33,270 nucleotides of DNA from a virus: positions 1-33,270 of the IMG/VR virus record IMGVR_UViG_3300047557_003955. The stretch is one strand, 5' to 3'. A model generated the notes under the pieces. That model was not told where the DNA came from and did not search any database. It saw nothing but the letters and a program-made list of their open reading frames with translations. Shown here piece by piece: positions 21,937-29,397 of this stretch. Within the stretch, counting starts at the first letter, position 1. Every line of letters begins with the position of its first letter. A program made the translations under genes and the position numbers.

Positions 21937-23412
21937 TTAGCCAATGACAATAACGATATAAGAGTTGCTAGATGGTGCAGAGGCAAAGTTGACAGTGACC
22001 GTATCAGTATCTGTCCTGATTGTGTCTGCTATTACTGTGTCGTAGGTTGCTGCATCGTAGACCTGAATCATTACTTCACGTGTACCAAATGAGTGGACAA
22101 CCGTATATGAAGTATTTATCCCATCACCAATAGTTTTAGTTACTTTACGAGTGAGGGATGGGGCACTTACACCAGATCCCTGTGTTCCTCCTGCTGCAAG
22201 GTTTGTTCTTGCATTGGCGGCAGTTGATGCATTGGTGCCGCCATTGGCAATTGGAAGAATTCCGGTTACTGCTGCTGACTGGTCTAGATTTATTGAACCA
22301 AATGCTGGAACGCCACTAGCTCCAGCGCGCAATACCTGGTACTGGGTACCAGCTGCAGTTACGTCCAGGGCACTAGTACCATTACCGTAAACAATGCCGT
22401 TGTCGGTGAAGGACTCAACACCAGTACCACCAGCAGTTACGGCAACAGTAGTTGCATCCCATGTACCAGTTGTTATTGTTCCGAGGGTGGTTATTGAGGT
22501 TTGTCCGGCATAAGTAGCCGCAATATCTACAGTGTCAGCATTGACAGTTATTCTGTCTGCCGTTCCGCCAACATTAAGCGTATTGCCGGATTTTGATAAA
22601 CCATCACCAGCAGTTATTTGTCCAGTTCCAGAGAACTGCGTAAATACAAGCGAAGTACTACCAAGAGTGATCGTGTCATTTGTTGTAAGTACCCAGCCAG
22701 TATCAGCATTTGCTGTTCCCTCCGTAACAAAGGTAAACATTCCCGCTGTAACTTCTGATGATTCATCTGCATCAGAAGCCCTAGACGGAGCCCCAGATGC
22801 TGCTACTACATAAATGCCATTTTCAGAAGCTGTAGCCTGATCCTTGACCAAGACTCTGTTTCCAGCAACTAGGGTTACACCGTCAATCGTGTCTCCTGCT
22901 TCCAGCTGAGAAGCAAGGGTAATTGAAGCCGTAGTTGCTACCCTTACAGATTCTTTTACATCAAGGCCAGACCTAGCAGCATCAACATAACCCTTTGTCG
23001 CTGCATGGCTGGAATCGGTTGGGGTGCCAAATTTTGCTTGGCCATTTACATCGCGTATTACCAGCTTGCTTGCAGTCGCTTCAGCAGTAGCATCAGATAG
23101 TTTTGAAAAATCAGATGCTGACATCAAGCCAGCACTTGCTGAAGTAGCAAGATTTGGCGTGATTGTTATAAGGCCATTTGAGTCACTGATTGTCAGCGCA
23201 GATGAGTAGGCACCAGCCGAGGATACTGATGTAATGGATTTTCGCCATGTTGAAGTAGTAGCGTCATATACTTTAATAACACCTTCAGTGCTATTAAATA
23301 TCATGCGCCCATCAAAATTGCCTGAGCCTGGATCTGTGGCCAACACCTCAAAGGTGCTATTCAAAATTTGATTCTGATTGAGGTCAAGATTTGTTACAAA
23401 TTTTGTAGCCAT
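21937..23412 (-). CDS. Tail-fibre protein
   Basis: 491 residues, ATG 23412 with GAGG four bases upstream. The N-terminus MATKFVTNLDLNQNQILNSTFEVL is a common fibre anchor. Then come ATKGYVDAARSGLDVKESVRVAT, TIDGVTLVAGNRVLVKDQATASENGIYVV, RASDADESSEVTAG and LVFTQFSGTGQITAGDGLSKSGNTL, the chain typical of long phage fibres. It also has ILPIANGGTNASTAANARTNLAAGG, and a final domain (YTVVHSFGTREVMIQVYDA...NSYIVIVIG) shared with the 103-residue protein next door. The giant fibre has the same NGIYVV...VFTQFTGTA module, so these proteins exchange parts. It probably recognises the host or joins fibre segments. Confidence 0.9.
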   Translation of the reverse strand: MATKFVTNLDLNQNQILNSTFEVLATDPGSGNFDGRMIFNSTEGVIKVYDATTSTWRKSITSVSSAGAYSSALTISDSNGLITITPNLATSASAGLMSASDFSKLSDATAEATASKLVIRDVNGQAKFGTPTDSSHAATKGYVDAARSGLDVKESVRVATTASITLASQLEAGDTIDGVTLVAGNRVLVKDQATASENGIYVVAASGAPSRASDADESSEVTAGMFTFVTEGTANADTGWVLTTNDTITLGSTSLVFTQFSGTGQITAGDGLSKSGNTLNVGGTADRITVNADTVDIAATYAGQTSITTLGTITTGTWDATTVAVTAGGTGVESFTDNGIVYGNGTSALDVTAAGTQYQVLRAGASGVPAFGSINLDQSAAVTGILPIANGGTNASTAANARTNLAAGGTQGSGVSAPSLTRKVTKTIGDGINTSYTVVHSFGTREVMIQVYDAATYDTVIADTIRTDTDTVTVNFASAPSSNSYIVIVIG

Positions 23413-23424
23413 TGGCCCTCGTCT

Positions 23425-23736
23425 TTATGTCAAATATGCGAATCCCGAAAATGCTGACGTGAATTCCAGTACTACTTGGGAATCACTATTGTATTTTACC
23501 TCACCAATGACTACGGTTCCTGCAGTATCAACAATCGTTACAGAAGGTCTTCCGCCTAAGCTGTGGTTAATTGTCCACGTGGTAGCAGCTGACTGCTGAG
23601 TATGCACATATCGTCTTGTGTTACCGGAAGAAGATCCACCAGACCTAACAACAACCTGGTTTGGAGCATCTTGATTGATGATTACTTGATTTGGAACATC
23701 TTCAACTATGACGACATTGTTCGGAACATTGCTCAT
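23425..23736 (-). CDS. Fibre C-terminal domain protein with NH2 repeats
   Basis: 103 residues, ATG 23736 overlapping the upstream TGA as ATGA. The N-terminus has three short copies of a PNxVVI/V unit (VPNNVVIVED, VPNQVIINQD, APNQVVVRS). The rest (TWTINHSLGGRPSVTIVDTAG...VLEFTSAFSGFAYLT) is the same module that ends the 491-residue fibre, so it is a free-standing fibre tip or baseplate-facing piece. It is translated with the neck/baseplate-like gene upstream. Confidence 0.75.
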   Translation of the reverse strand: MSNVPNNVVIVEDVPNQVIINQDAPNQVVVRSGGSSSGNTRRYVHTQQSAATTWTINHSLGGRPSVTIVDTAGTVVIGEVKYNSDSQVVLEFTSAFSGFAYLT

Positions 23737-24104
23737 CTGGTTACCTGCGGTATCAATGTGAAGTTTCCTCTTATGACCCTTGATACAAATCCAGTTGGTG
23801 ACTCAATTTCTAGGTCATAGACGCCATCAGAAGTAATTTGCGATGTTTGTTCGTCTGTCATATTTATTCTTATGGCATTTGACACCGATGCAGACTGTAC
23901 TTCTATGTCACCAGTTGATGAATAAAGTCCAATAATGATTGTGCTGCTTTCAGTTGTACGCCTGACCTGCATGCTTGCTGAGTACCCACTCAAGTCAAAT
24001 GGTAAATATGTATCCGGATCAGTTGGGTCTGGATACTCAATCTCTATCAGCCTGGTGAAGGTCGCCCCCTGCTCACAGGTTATGTTGTAAATACCTGAAA
24101 TCAT
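23733..24104 (-). CDS. Phage structural (baseplate or neck-like) protein
   Basis: 123 residues from ATG 24104; two extra codons to a TTG at 24110 are ignored. ISGIYNITCEQGATFTRLIEIEYPD, then YSASMQVRRTTESSTIIIGLYS, and VYDLEIESPTGFVSRVIRGNFTLIPQVTR match a small beta-sandwich protein coded before fibre genes in many tailed phages (seen in databases as a hypothetical or BppU-like N-terminal domain). It is the first gene of the minus-strand block after the divergent leader, so its transcript should start in that leader. Confidence 0.75.
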   Translation of the reverse strand: MISGIYNITCEQGATFTRLIEIEYPDPTDPDTYLPFDLSGYSASMQVRRTTESSTIIIGLYSSTGDIEVQSASVSNAIRINMTDEQTSQITSDGVYDLEIESPTGFVSRVIRGNFTLIPQVTR

Positions 24105-24218
24105 CCGCAACCATTCCCAAGCAGTCCTACCAAGAATTGTAGATTAGGAGATGCCTTTATAAGTAGAAGTTATGGGCTAGTCTCAGTACCGATTTCCAAA
24201 ATTGACAGCAAATAACAT
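24105..24218. promoter_or_regulatory. Divergent leader between the fibre block and the glycosyl operon
   Basis: 114 bases between two divergent genes, the only large divergent gap in the window, so it must hold promoters or leaders for both directions. It contains TATAAGTA (24158-24165, plus strand), which is palindromic at its core (TTATAA) and could serve as a -10-like or T4-late-like element both ways. AATTGACAG at 24200-24208 lies only 11 bases from ATG 24219, too close to be its -35. No operator-like long inverted repeat is visible. Confidence 0.4.
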
Positions 24219-25367
24219 ATGAGGAAAAAACAAAGTCCATCAAGACTTGACACATCTGGCCGAAGGATTGATGTGAGAAATAGCGGACAAAATACAATTG
24301 CATTCCTGACAAGCGACTGGGCATGGGGAACTGAACCTCTCCAGCCAAATGGTTGTGCTTGGTATAGGTGTGTTCTGCCTGGAGTTCAGTTAGAAAAGCT
24401 CGGCTGGACTGTCGGAGTTGGAATGCCGTGCTTCAATGAAAGAGATGGCTTTGGTCTTGTTTCCTCTGAGAATAAAGGGATACACGGCTGGGATCTCATA
24501 GTTTTTAAGCTCCTAATGCATAAAGACATACTTGAGTGCATGAAAAAAGCCCTAGACATGGGGCAAAAAATTATTGTTGATGTTGACGATTTTTTTGATG
24601 GGCTTCATGAGGAGAACAGGGCTTTTGAGGCAACTGATCCAGATAAAAATCCAGACAACAATAGAAAAATACTCCACGAAATTATTTTGCGTTCAACGGC
24701 AGTAATAACCTCAACGCCATTTCTACGCGACTACTACTCGCAGTTTCATAAGAATGTTTTTATGGTTCGTAATGGCATAGATTCGGAAAGATTTCTGCAT
24801 ATACCAAAACCCAGGCGCCAGCATCATAGAACAAGAATTGGATGGGTTGGGGCCACACCGTGGAGATCCAGAGATCTTGATGAAGTAAGTCCTTTTATGA
24901 ACAGCTTTATGGCGCTAAATAATGTGAGATTCCACCATTCTGGCGACACTGCTGGTGCAAAGAAAGTTACAGATGAACTTAAAATTGAATCTAAGTGGTG
25001 CTCAACTCTGCCACTAGTTCCAATATCTGAATACCCTAAATTATTTAGCCCGATAGATATTGGGATAGTGCCACTAAGGGATGTTCCATTTAATCATGCA
25101 AAATCCTTTATAAAGGGTCTTGAATACGCTGCTGCTGGAATTCCCTTTGTTGCCTCTTATTCTCCTGAATATGAATTTCTTGCCAATGATGGAATAGGAA
25201 GAATTGCCAGAAATACCAAAGAATGGGAATATCACTTAAAAGAATTGCTTGACCCAGCAATGAGACGTGATGAAGCAGCCATAAATAGAGAAAAACTTCG
25301 CAATTACACCATTCAAGCTAGGGCGAATGATTGGGATGAAGTTTATAGAAAGATACTAAATGGGTAG
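24219..25367 (+). CDS. Glycosyltransferase, GT-B (GT4-like)
   Basis: 382 residues. The N-terminal half has NTIAFLTSDWAWGTEPL.PNGCAWYRC and KIIVDVDDFFDGLHEE. The C-terminal half has VFMVRNGIDSERF, RTRIGWVGATPW, HHSGDTA and LFSPIDIGIVPL, then KSFIKGLEYAAAGIPFVAS, the E-x7 motif that holds the donor nucleotide in GT4 enzymes. It would transfer a sugar from a nucleotide donor; the acceptor is unknown. It starts at ATG 24219 without a strong binding site. It is the first gene of an operon with two more glycosyltransferases and a nucleotidyltransferase, which fits building a surface or virion glycan. Confidence 0.87.
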   Translation: MRKKQSPSRLDTSGRRIDVRNSGQNTIAFLTSDWAWGTEPLQPNGCAWYRCVLPGVQLEKLGWTVGVGMPCFNERDGFGLVSSENKGIHGWDLIVFKLLMHKDILECMKKALDMGQKIIVDVDDFFDGLHEENRAFEATDPDKNPDNNRKILHEIILRSTAVITSTPFLRDYYSQFHKNVFMVRNGIDSERFLHIPKPRRQHHRTRIGWVGATPWRSRDLDEVSPFMNSFMALNNVRFHHSGDTAGAKKVTDELKIESKWCSTLPLVPISEYPKLFSPIDIGIVPLRDVPFNHAKSFIKGLEYAAAGIPFVASYSPEYEFLANDGIGRIARNTKEWEYHLKELLDPAMRRDEAAINREKLRNYTIQARANDWDEVYRKILNG

Positions 25368-25370
25368 TTT

Positions 25371-26024
25371 ATGGATGATATTCAATGGTCATTTGGAATA
25401 GTAACTGGTTATGAAGATCATAACAGACTGAACGAAATTATTTCAAGTATAGAAAAACTTAAAATACCAGAATACGAAGTACTTTTTATAGGTGGTAATC
25501 GTGGTGACTACTCCTCTGAAAACACCAATGTTGTTTTTCTAGACTTTGATGAGTCAATAAAGCCAATATGGATTACTAGAAAAAAGAATATTCTTGCCCA
25601 AAGCTGTAGGTACGAAAACCTTGTACTAATGCATGATTACCATGTATTTGATACATCTTGGTATTCAGAGTTTAAAAGATTTGGAACAGATTGGGATATA
25701 TGTTCGTGCCCTCAATATCTAATAAACGGCGCTAGAAATCCAATGGATTGGTCATTATGGGATAAGCCAGGACATGGAAGAGCATGGTCGCTTGATTATA
25801 ACGACTGGTCACAAACTCAATATATGTATATATCTGGTGGATTTTTCATCGTAAAGAAGCATGTGATGCTGGAAGAACCTCTTGATGAGTCTCGTGGGTG
25901 GAACGAAGAAGAAGATGTTGAATGGTCCCTACGGGTAAGGGATAAGTACGTAATGAAGTGCAATGGTAGAAGCATTGTTAGACATAACAAGTGGCATAGA
26001 CATGCAGGGCCCAAGCCGTCATGA
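25371..26024 (+). CDS. Glycosyltransferase, GT-A (GT2-like)
   Basis: 217 residues. WSFGIVTGYEDHNRLNEIISSIE, YEVLFIGGN and ITRKKNILAQSCRYENLVLMHDYHVF form the GT2 nucleotide-binding core, with HDY in the DxD position. YISGGFFIVKKHVML and SRGWNEEEDVEWSLRVR provide the acceptor loop and the catalytic acidic residues. At 217 residues it is about a minimal catalytic domain. It begins three bases after the previous stop and overlaps the next gene as ATGA, so the three are coupled. The sugar and acceptor cannot be read from the sequence. Confidence 0.85.
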   Translation: MDDIQWSFGIVTGYEDHNRLNEIISSIEKLKIPEYEVLFIGGNRGDYSSENTNVVFLDFDESIKPIWITRKKNILAQSCRYENLVLMHDYHVFDTSWYSEFKRFGTDWDICSCPQYLINGARNPMDWSLWDKPGHGRAWSLDYNDWSQTQYMYISGGFFIVKKHVMLEEPLDESRGWNEEEDVEWSLRVRDKYVMKCNGRSIVRHNKWHRHAGPKPS

Positions 26025-27391
26025 ACAATAGACTTGTCATATTTGATCTTGATGGAGTACTCATTGAGTCAAGAGACCTTCATTATCATGCACTAAATAA
26101 AGCTCTTGAAAATATTGACAATAAGTATGTCATAACGAGAGAAGAGCATCTATCAACATACGACGGACTAGGTACAACCAAGAAGCTAGAGATGCTTTCG
26201 CAGTCAAAGGGTCTGCCGAGCGATTGTCACCAAAAAGTCTGGGAAGATAAGCAATCTCAAACCATTGAGTTAATTCGTAAGTTTCCAAAGAACTACGAAG
26301 CAATACAAATAGCTGAAGAACTCAGAAATCGTGGCTGGAAAATGGCAGTCGCTAGCAATGCAATTCGGGAAACAGTGATTGCTGCTCTAGATGCTATTGG
26401 AATGCTTCCTTATATCAGTTACATAATGAGCAATGAAGATGTAAAACATCATAAGCCATACCCGGAGATGTATTGGCGTTGCATGATTGCCCTTAGCTGT
26501 CATCCATCTCAGACCGTAATAGTTGAGGACTCTCACATAGGTAGACAGGGGGCAATAAGTTCTGGTGCCCACCTTTATCCAATCAAAGATTCTTATGACC
26601 TAAACAAAGAAAGATTCATGGCAATGATTAACGATTTTGAAAATACAAACACATCAGCAGTTGCGTGGAGGAATGAAAAAATGAATGTTCTAATACCTAT
26701 GGCTGGTGCTGGGTCAAGATTTGCTCAAGCTGGATATACATTTCCAAAGCCACTTATTGAGGTAAATGGAAAACCAATGATTCAGGCTGTTGTAGAGAAC
26801 CTAAATATTGATGCTCACTACATTTTCATAGTTCAAAAAGAACACTATGAAAAATATAATTTAAGGCAGGTTTTAAGTCTAATAAAGCCTGGTTGCGACA
26901 TAGTACTTGTTGACGGACTCACAGAGGGTGCTGCCTGCACCACATTGCTCGCTAAGGAGCTTATTAATAACGAAAATCCACTATTGATGGCAAATTCTGA
27001 CCAGATAGTTGAATGGAACAGCAATGAATGCCTATATGCGTTTGATGCAGATGAAATAGATGGTGGAATCTTGACATTTAAAGCAACCCACCCAAAATGG
27101 TCGTATGCGAAAATTGGAGAAAATGGGTTTGTGACAGAGGTTGCAGAAAAGAATCCTATATCAGATAACGCAACAGTTGGAATTTATTACTGGAAACACG
27201 GCTCCGACTATGTCAAGTATGCGGAACAAATGATCTCAAAAAACATACGTACAAACAATGAGTTCTATGTCTGTCCAGTATTCAATGAAGCAATTGAGGA
27301 TTGCAAAAAAATAAGAGTTAAAGAGGTTTCTCGCATGTGGGGAATTGGGACACCAGAGGACCTAAATACATATTTGGAGAACAACAAATGA
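26021..27391 (+). CDS. HAD phosphatase - nucleotidyltransferase fusion
   Basis: 456 residues. Residues 1-~205 are a HAD hydrolase with all four motifs: FDLDGVLIES (D9, D11), VASNA, HHKPYPEMY (Lys) and VEDSHIGRQGA (Asp). Residues 221-456 are a nucleotidyltransferase: MNVLIPMAGAGSRF, FPKPLIEVNGKPMIQ, LLMANSDQIVEW (metal Asp) and RMWGIGTPEDLNTYL. The first could be a sugar-phosphate phosphatase or mutase, the second a sugar-1-phosphate nucleotidyltransferase making NDP-sugars for the operon's glycosyltransferases. The start ATG 26021 overlaps the upstream stop as ATGA. The junction keeps a strong internal ribosome binding site before codon 221, so the second domain may also be made alone. Confidence 0.88.
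   Translation: MNNRLVIFDLDGVLIESRDLHYHALNKALENIDNKYVITREEHLSTYDGLGTTKKLEMLSQSKGLPSDCHQKVWEDKQSQTIELIRKFPKNYEAIQIAEELRNRGWKMAVASNAIRETVIAALDAIGMLPYISYIMSNEDVKHHKPYPEMYWRCMIALSCHPSQTVIVEDSHIGRQGAISSGAHLYPIKDSYDLNKERFMAMINDFENTNTSAVAWRNEKMNVLIPMAGAGSRFAQAGYTFPKPLIEVNGKPMIQAVVENLNIDAHYIFIVQKEHYEKYNLRQVLSLIKPGCDIVLVDGLTEGAACTTLLAKELINNENPLLMANSDQIVEWNSNECLYAFDADEIDGGILTFKATHPKWSYAKIGENGFVTEVAEKNPISDNATVGIYYWKHGSDYVKYAEQMISKNIRTNNEFYVCPVFNEAIEDCKKIRVKEVSRMWGIGTPEDLNTYLENNK
26667..26683 (+). promoter_or_regulatory. Internal ribosome binding site before the nucleotidyltransferase domain
   Basis: GGAGG (26667-26671) lies nine bases before an in-frame ATG at 26681, exactly at the start of the nucleotidyltransferase domain (MNVLIPMAGAGSRF). 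It looks like the relic, or the working start, of a once separate gene. Confidence 0.65.
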
Positions 27392-28095
27392 GCAAAGATA
27401 AAGTTGACTATCTTGCAATGCAGAATAGTTACTACGATGAATACGCAAGTAAATGGACTCTTGAATTTAGGGATCCAGTTGTCGGGTCTTACGATGCCCA
27501 TAATAACTGGGAAGATTATGATAAATATCTGTTTAAGGGTATAAGTACTGATAAAAAGATTGCCCTTGAATATGGCTGTGGTCCTGGTCGTAATTTAGTT
27601 AAGTTTTCTGACAGGTTTGAACGTATTGACGGCATTGACATTTCAAGTATAAATATTGAAAAAGCAAAGCTTAATCTCTCACATAACGGAATAATAAATT
27701 CACGCTTGTTTGTAACAACAGGAGATAATCTTTCTGAAATAGGTGACTCTTCGTATGATGTTGTATTTTCGGTAATATGCCTCCAGCATATTTGTTCATA
27801 CGACATTAGATTTAGTATTTTTAAAGATATTTACAGAGTACTTAAACCAGGTGGAAAACTATGTTTTCAAATGGGTTTTGGCGGAAAAGGTGAAATACCG
27901 ACAGCAAATTATTACGACAATGTTTTTGATGCTGTAAGCACAAATGGACATGCCGATGTAAGCATCACTGATGAAGAAAACCTCAAAGATGACTTACTTA
28001 ATAAAATTGGCTACCAGGTTTACAAATCGCACATAAGACCAACAGGGCCCGGTGATAACCATGCAAACTGGATTTGGGTTCAGGTATCAAAATGA
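27388..28095 (+). CDS. Class I SAM-dependent methyltransferase
   Basis: 235 residues from ATG 27388, which overlaps the previous stop as ATGA; a longer frame from 27337 is inside the upstream gene. Motif I is LEYGCGPGRNL (residues 60-70), followed by RIDGIDISS (Asp84 on strand 2), YDVVFSVICLQHI (motif for strand 4) and VLKPGGKLCFQMGF. This is the Methyltransf_11/25 plan, acting on small molecules, sugars or lipids. In this operon, O-methylation of a glycan is the natural guess. The C-terminal part (YQVYKSHIRPTGPGDNHANWIWVQ) may bind the acceptor. Confidence 0.86.
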   Translation: MSKDKVDYLAMQNSYYDEYASKWTLEFRDPVVGSYDAHNNWEDYDKYLFKGISTDKKIALEYGCGPGRNLVKFSDRFERIDGIDISSINIEKAKLNLSHNGIINSRLFVTTGDNLSEIGDSSYDVVFSVICLQHICSYDIRFSIFKDIYRVLKPGGKLCFQMGFGGKGEIPTANYYDNVFDAVSTNGHADVSITDEENLKDDLLNKIGYQVYKSHIRPTGPGDNHANWIWVQVSK

Positions 28096-28544
28096 GACTT
28101 ATAGCTCATCGTGGAAATATTAAAGGATCAAATCCAAGCCTCGAGAATAGTCCAACATATATTGATGTCGCATTAATGCGCGGGTTTGACGCCGAAATTG
28201 ATATGCGGATCGTGGGGGGACAGATATATTTTGGTCACGATGAACCGGAGTACAGGGTTGAGTTAGCTTGGATTTCTGACAGGCAAGAAAGTCTATGGGT
28301 TCACTGCAAAAATACAGAAGCTCTATCATTTTGTATAGAAAAAAATATTCATTGTTTTTTTCACAATACTGATGACTACACAATAACTAGCCAAGGATTC
28401 GTTTGGGCCTATCCGGGCAAACCCCCAACTTCAACCAAATGCATATGCGTTATGCCAGAGAAAATTGATAAACAAGACTTACAACTTTATTTTGGAATAT
28501 GCTCAGACAATATTTTATCGGTATTGGAGAATCTCAATGATTAA
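28092..28544 (+). CDS. Short glycerophosphodiester phosphodiesterase-like protein
   Basis: 150 residues from ATG 28092 (ATGA overlap). RLIAHRGN...SLENSPTYI holds H6 and R7, FDAEIDM has E35 and D37, and YFGHDEP has H49: the catalytic and metal residues of the GDPD fold. Typical members have about 250 residues; this one ends early after the WAYPGKPP and LQLYFGICSDN strands, so it may be a compact or partial barrel. It could act on phosphodiester-linked substituents of a glycan or lipid. It overlaps the next gene by eight bases. Confidence 0.7.
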   Translation: MRLIAHRGNIKGSNPSLENSPTYIDVALMRGFDAEIDMRIVGGQIYFGHDEPEYRVELAWISDRQESLWVHCKNTEALSFCIEKNIHCFFHNTDDYTITSQGFVWAYPGKPPTSTKCICVMPEKIDKQDLQLYFGICSDNILSVLENLND

Positions 28545-29334
28545 AGAAATTGACTACCAGAAGCATTTTGTCATCGGAACCCCACTTGTTGGGTGGAAGT
28601 GCGATTCCTTTGAACATATGAGCTGGATTGAAGATCGCCACGCAATCATGTCAAAATTTCCGAATGCTAAATGGTTTGCAGCGTTTGAGCTTGATAATAG
28701 AGGTATAGAGCCATTTGCTGATGTGATTAACGCCCTAAGGGAAGTTAATGGAGATTATTGGACATATTCCATAAATGACATGGAATCTAAAGTTACTTCT
28801 TCAAATAGGTGGATTCGTATAGAAACTGGTCGCAATCTAATACGAGAATTTGCACAAAGATATAGGGTAACGAGCGGTCACCACTGGGGAGAGGACTGCA
28901 CGGAAGAAAACATAGGTGTGGTTAATTACCAGGCAGTGCTATATGTTGATTCAGATATTTCACTGAATGCTGAAATAGTTGAAAAAATGCTTGAAGTTGA
29001 CAGACCACTTGTTGGCGTTAATGTGCCTCAGTACGGTCTTCAGGGAAAAATTATTAGCGCTAACCCACCGATTCAGGAGCACTGGACGACCGCTGGGGCG
29101 CTTCTTGTTAACGCACCAGCATTTTATGACCTTCCCTGGTACCACAATTCGTACCTAAATCTCAGTGATGATCCAACTTTTCAGTCAATGGCAGAAAGGC
29201 TCCTAAGAAGAGAGGGAGTACATAACCTTGATACAACCTATGGAATGACATGGGTACGCAAGGATGTAGATGCCAACCATAAGGGAAAACTTCTAGCAGT
29301 TGAGGACAGAAACATCTCTGACCGTGTTTTATAG
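28537..29334 (+). CDS. Glycosyltransferase-like protein, GT-A
   Basis: 265 residues from ATG 28537, which has GGAGA six bases upstream; the longer frame from 28465 lies in the previous gene. FVIGTPLVGWKCDSFEHMSW, RIETGRNLIREFAQ, NYQAVLYVDSDISL (D138-S-D140 as DxD) and WTTAGALLVNAPAF resemble GT-A enzymes of the GT2/GT62 kind. NLDTTYGMTWVRKDVDANHKG near the end may hold the catalytic Asp. It closes the glycosyl operon. The family is a judgement by eye. Confidence 0.68.
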   Translation: MIKEIDYQKHFVIGTPLVGWKCDSFEHMSWIEDRHAIMSKFPNAKWFAAFELDNRGIEPFADVINALREVNGDYWTYSINDMESKVTSSNRWIRIETGRNLIREFAQRYRVTSGHHWGEDCTEENIGVVNYQAVLYVDSDISLNAEIVEKMLEVDRPLVGVNVPQYGLQGKIISANPPIQEHWTTAGALLVNAPAFYDLPWYHNSYLNLSDDPTFQSMAERLLRREGVHNLDTTYGMTWVRKDVDANHKGKLLAVEDRNISDRVL

Positions 29335-29366
29335 AACAATTGTTTCACCTTTTAATTATTTTGCAT

Positions 29367-29396
29367 TGTAAAATTGGTTGGTCGGAGGGCCAACCA
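29367..29396 (+). promoter_or_regulatory. Leader with -10-like element and hairpin displaying the ribosome binding site
   Basis: TGTAAAAT at 29367-29374 is an extended -10-like element. It is followed by a perfect seven-base-pair hairpin: TGGTTGG (29375-29381) pairs with CCAACCA (29390-29396), and the eight-base loop TCGGAGGG holds the GGAGG site. Transcripts reading through from the glycosyl operon would contain the whole hairpin; those started at the -10-like element would lack most of its 5' arm. Confidence 0.55.
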
Positions 29397-29397
29397 G

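Noticed and set aside
13628-23750. Diversity-generating retroelement acting on the fibres
   Set aside because: The giant fibre N-terminus resembles Mtd proteins, but no reverse transcriptase and no template/variable repeat pair is seen in this window.
24158-24165. T4-type late promoter TATAAGTA
   Set aside because: One near match in an A+T-rich gap is weak, and no T4 hallmark gene is present here; kept only as part of the divergent leader.
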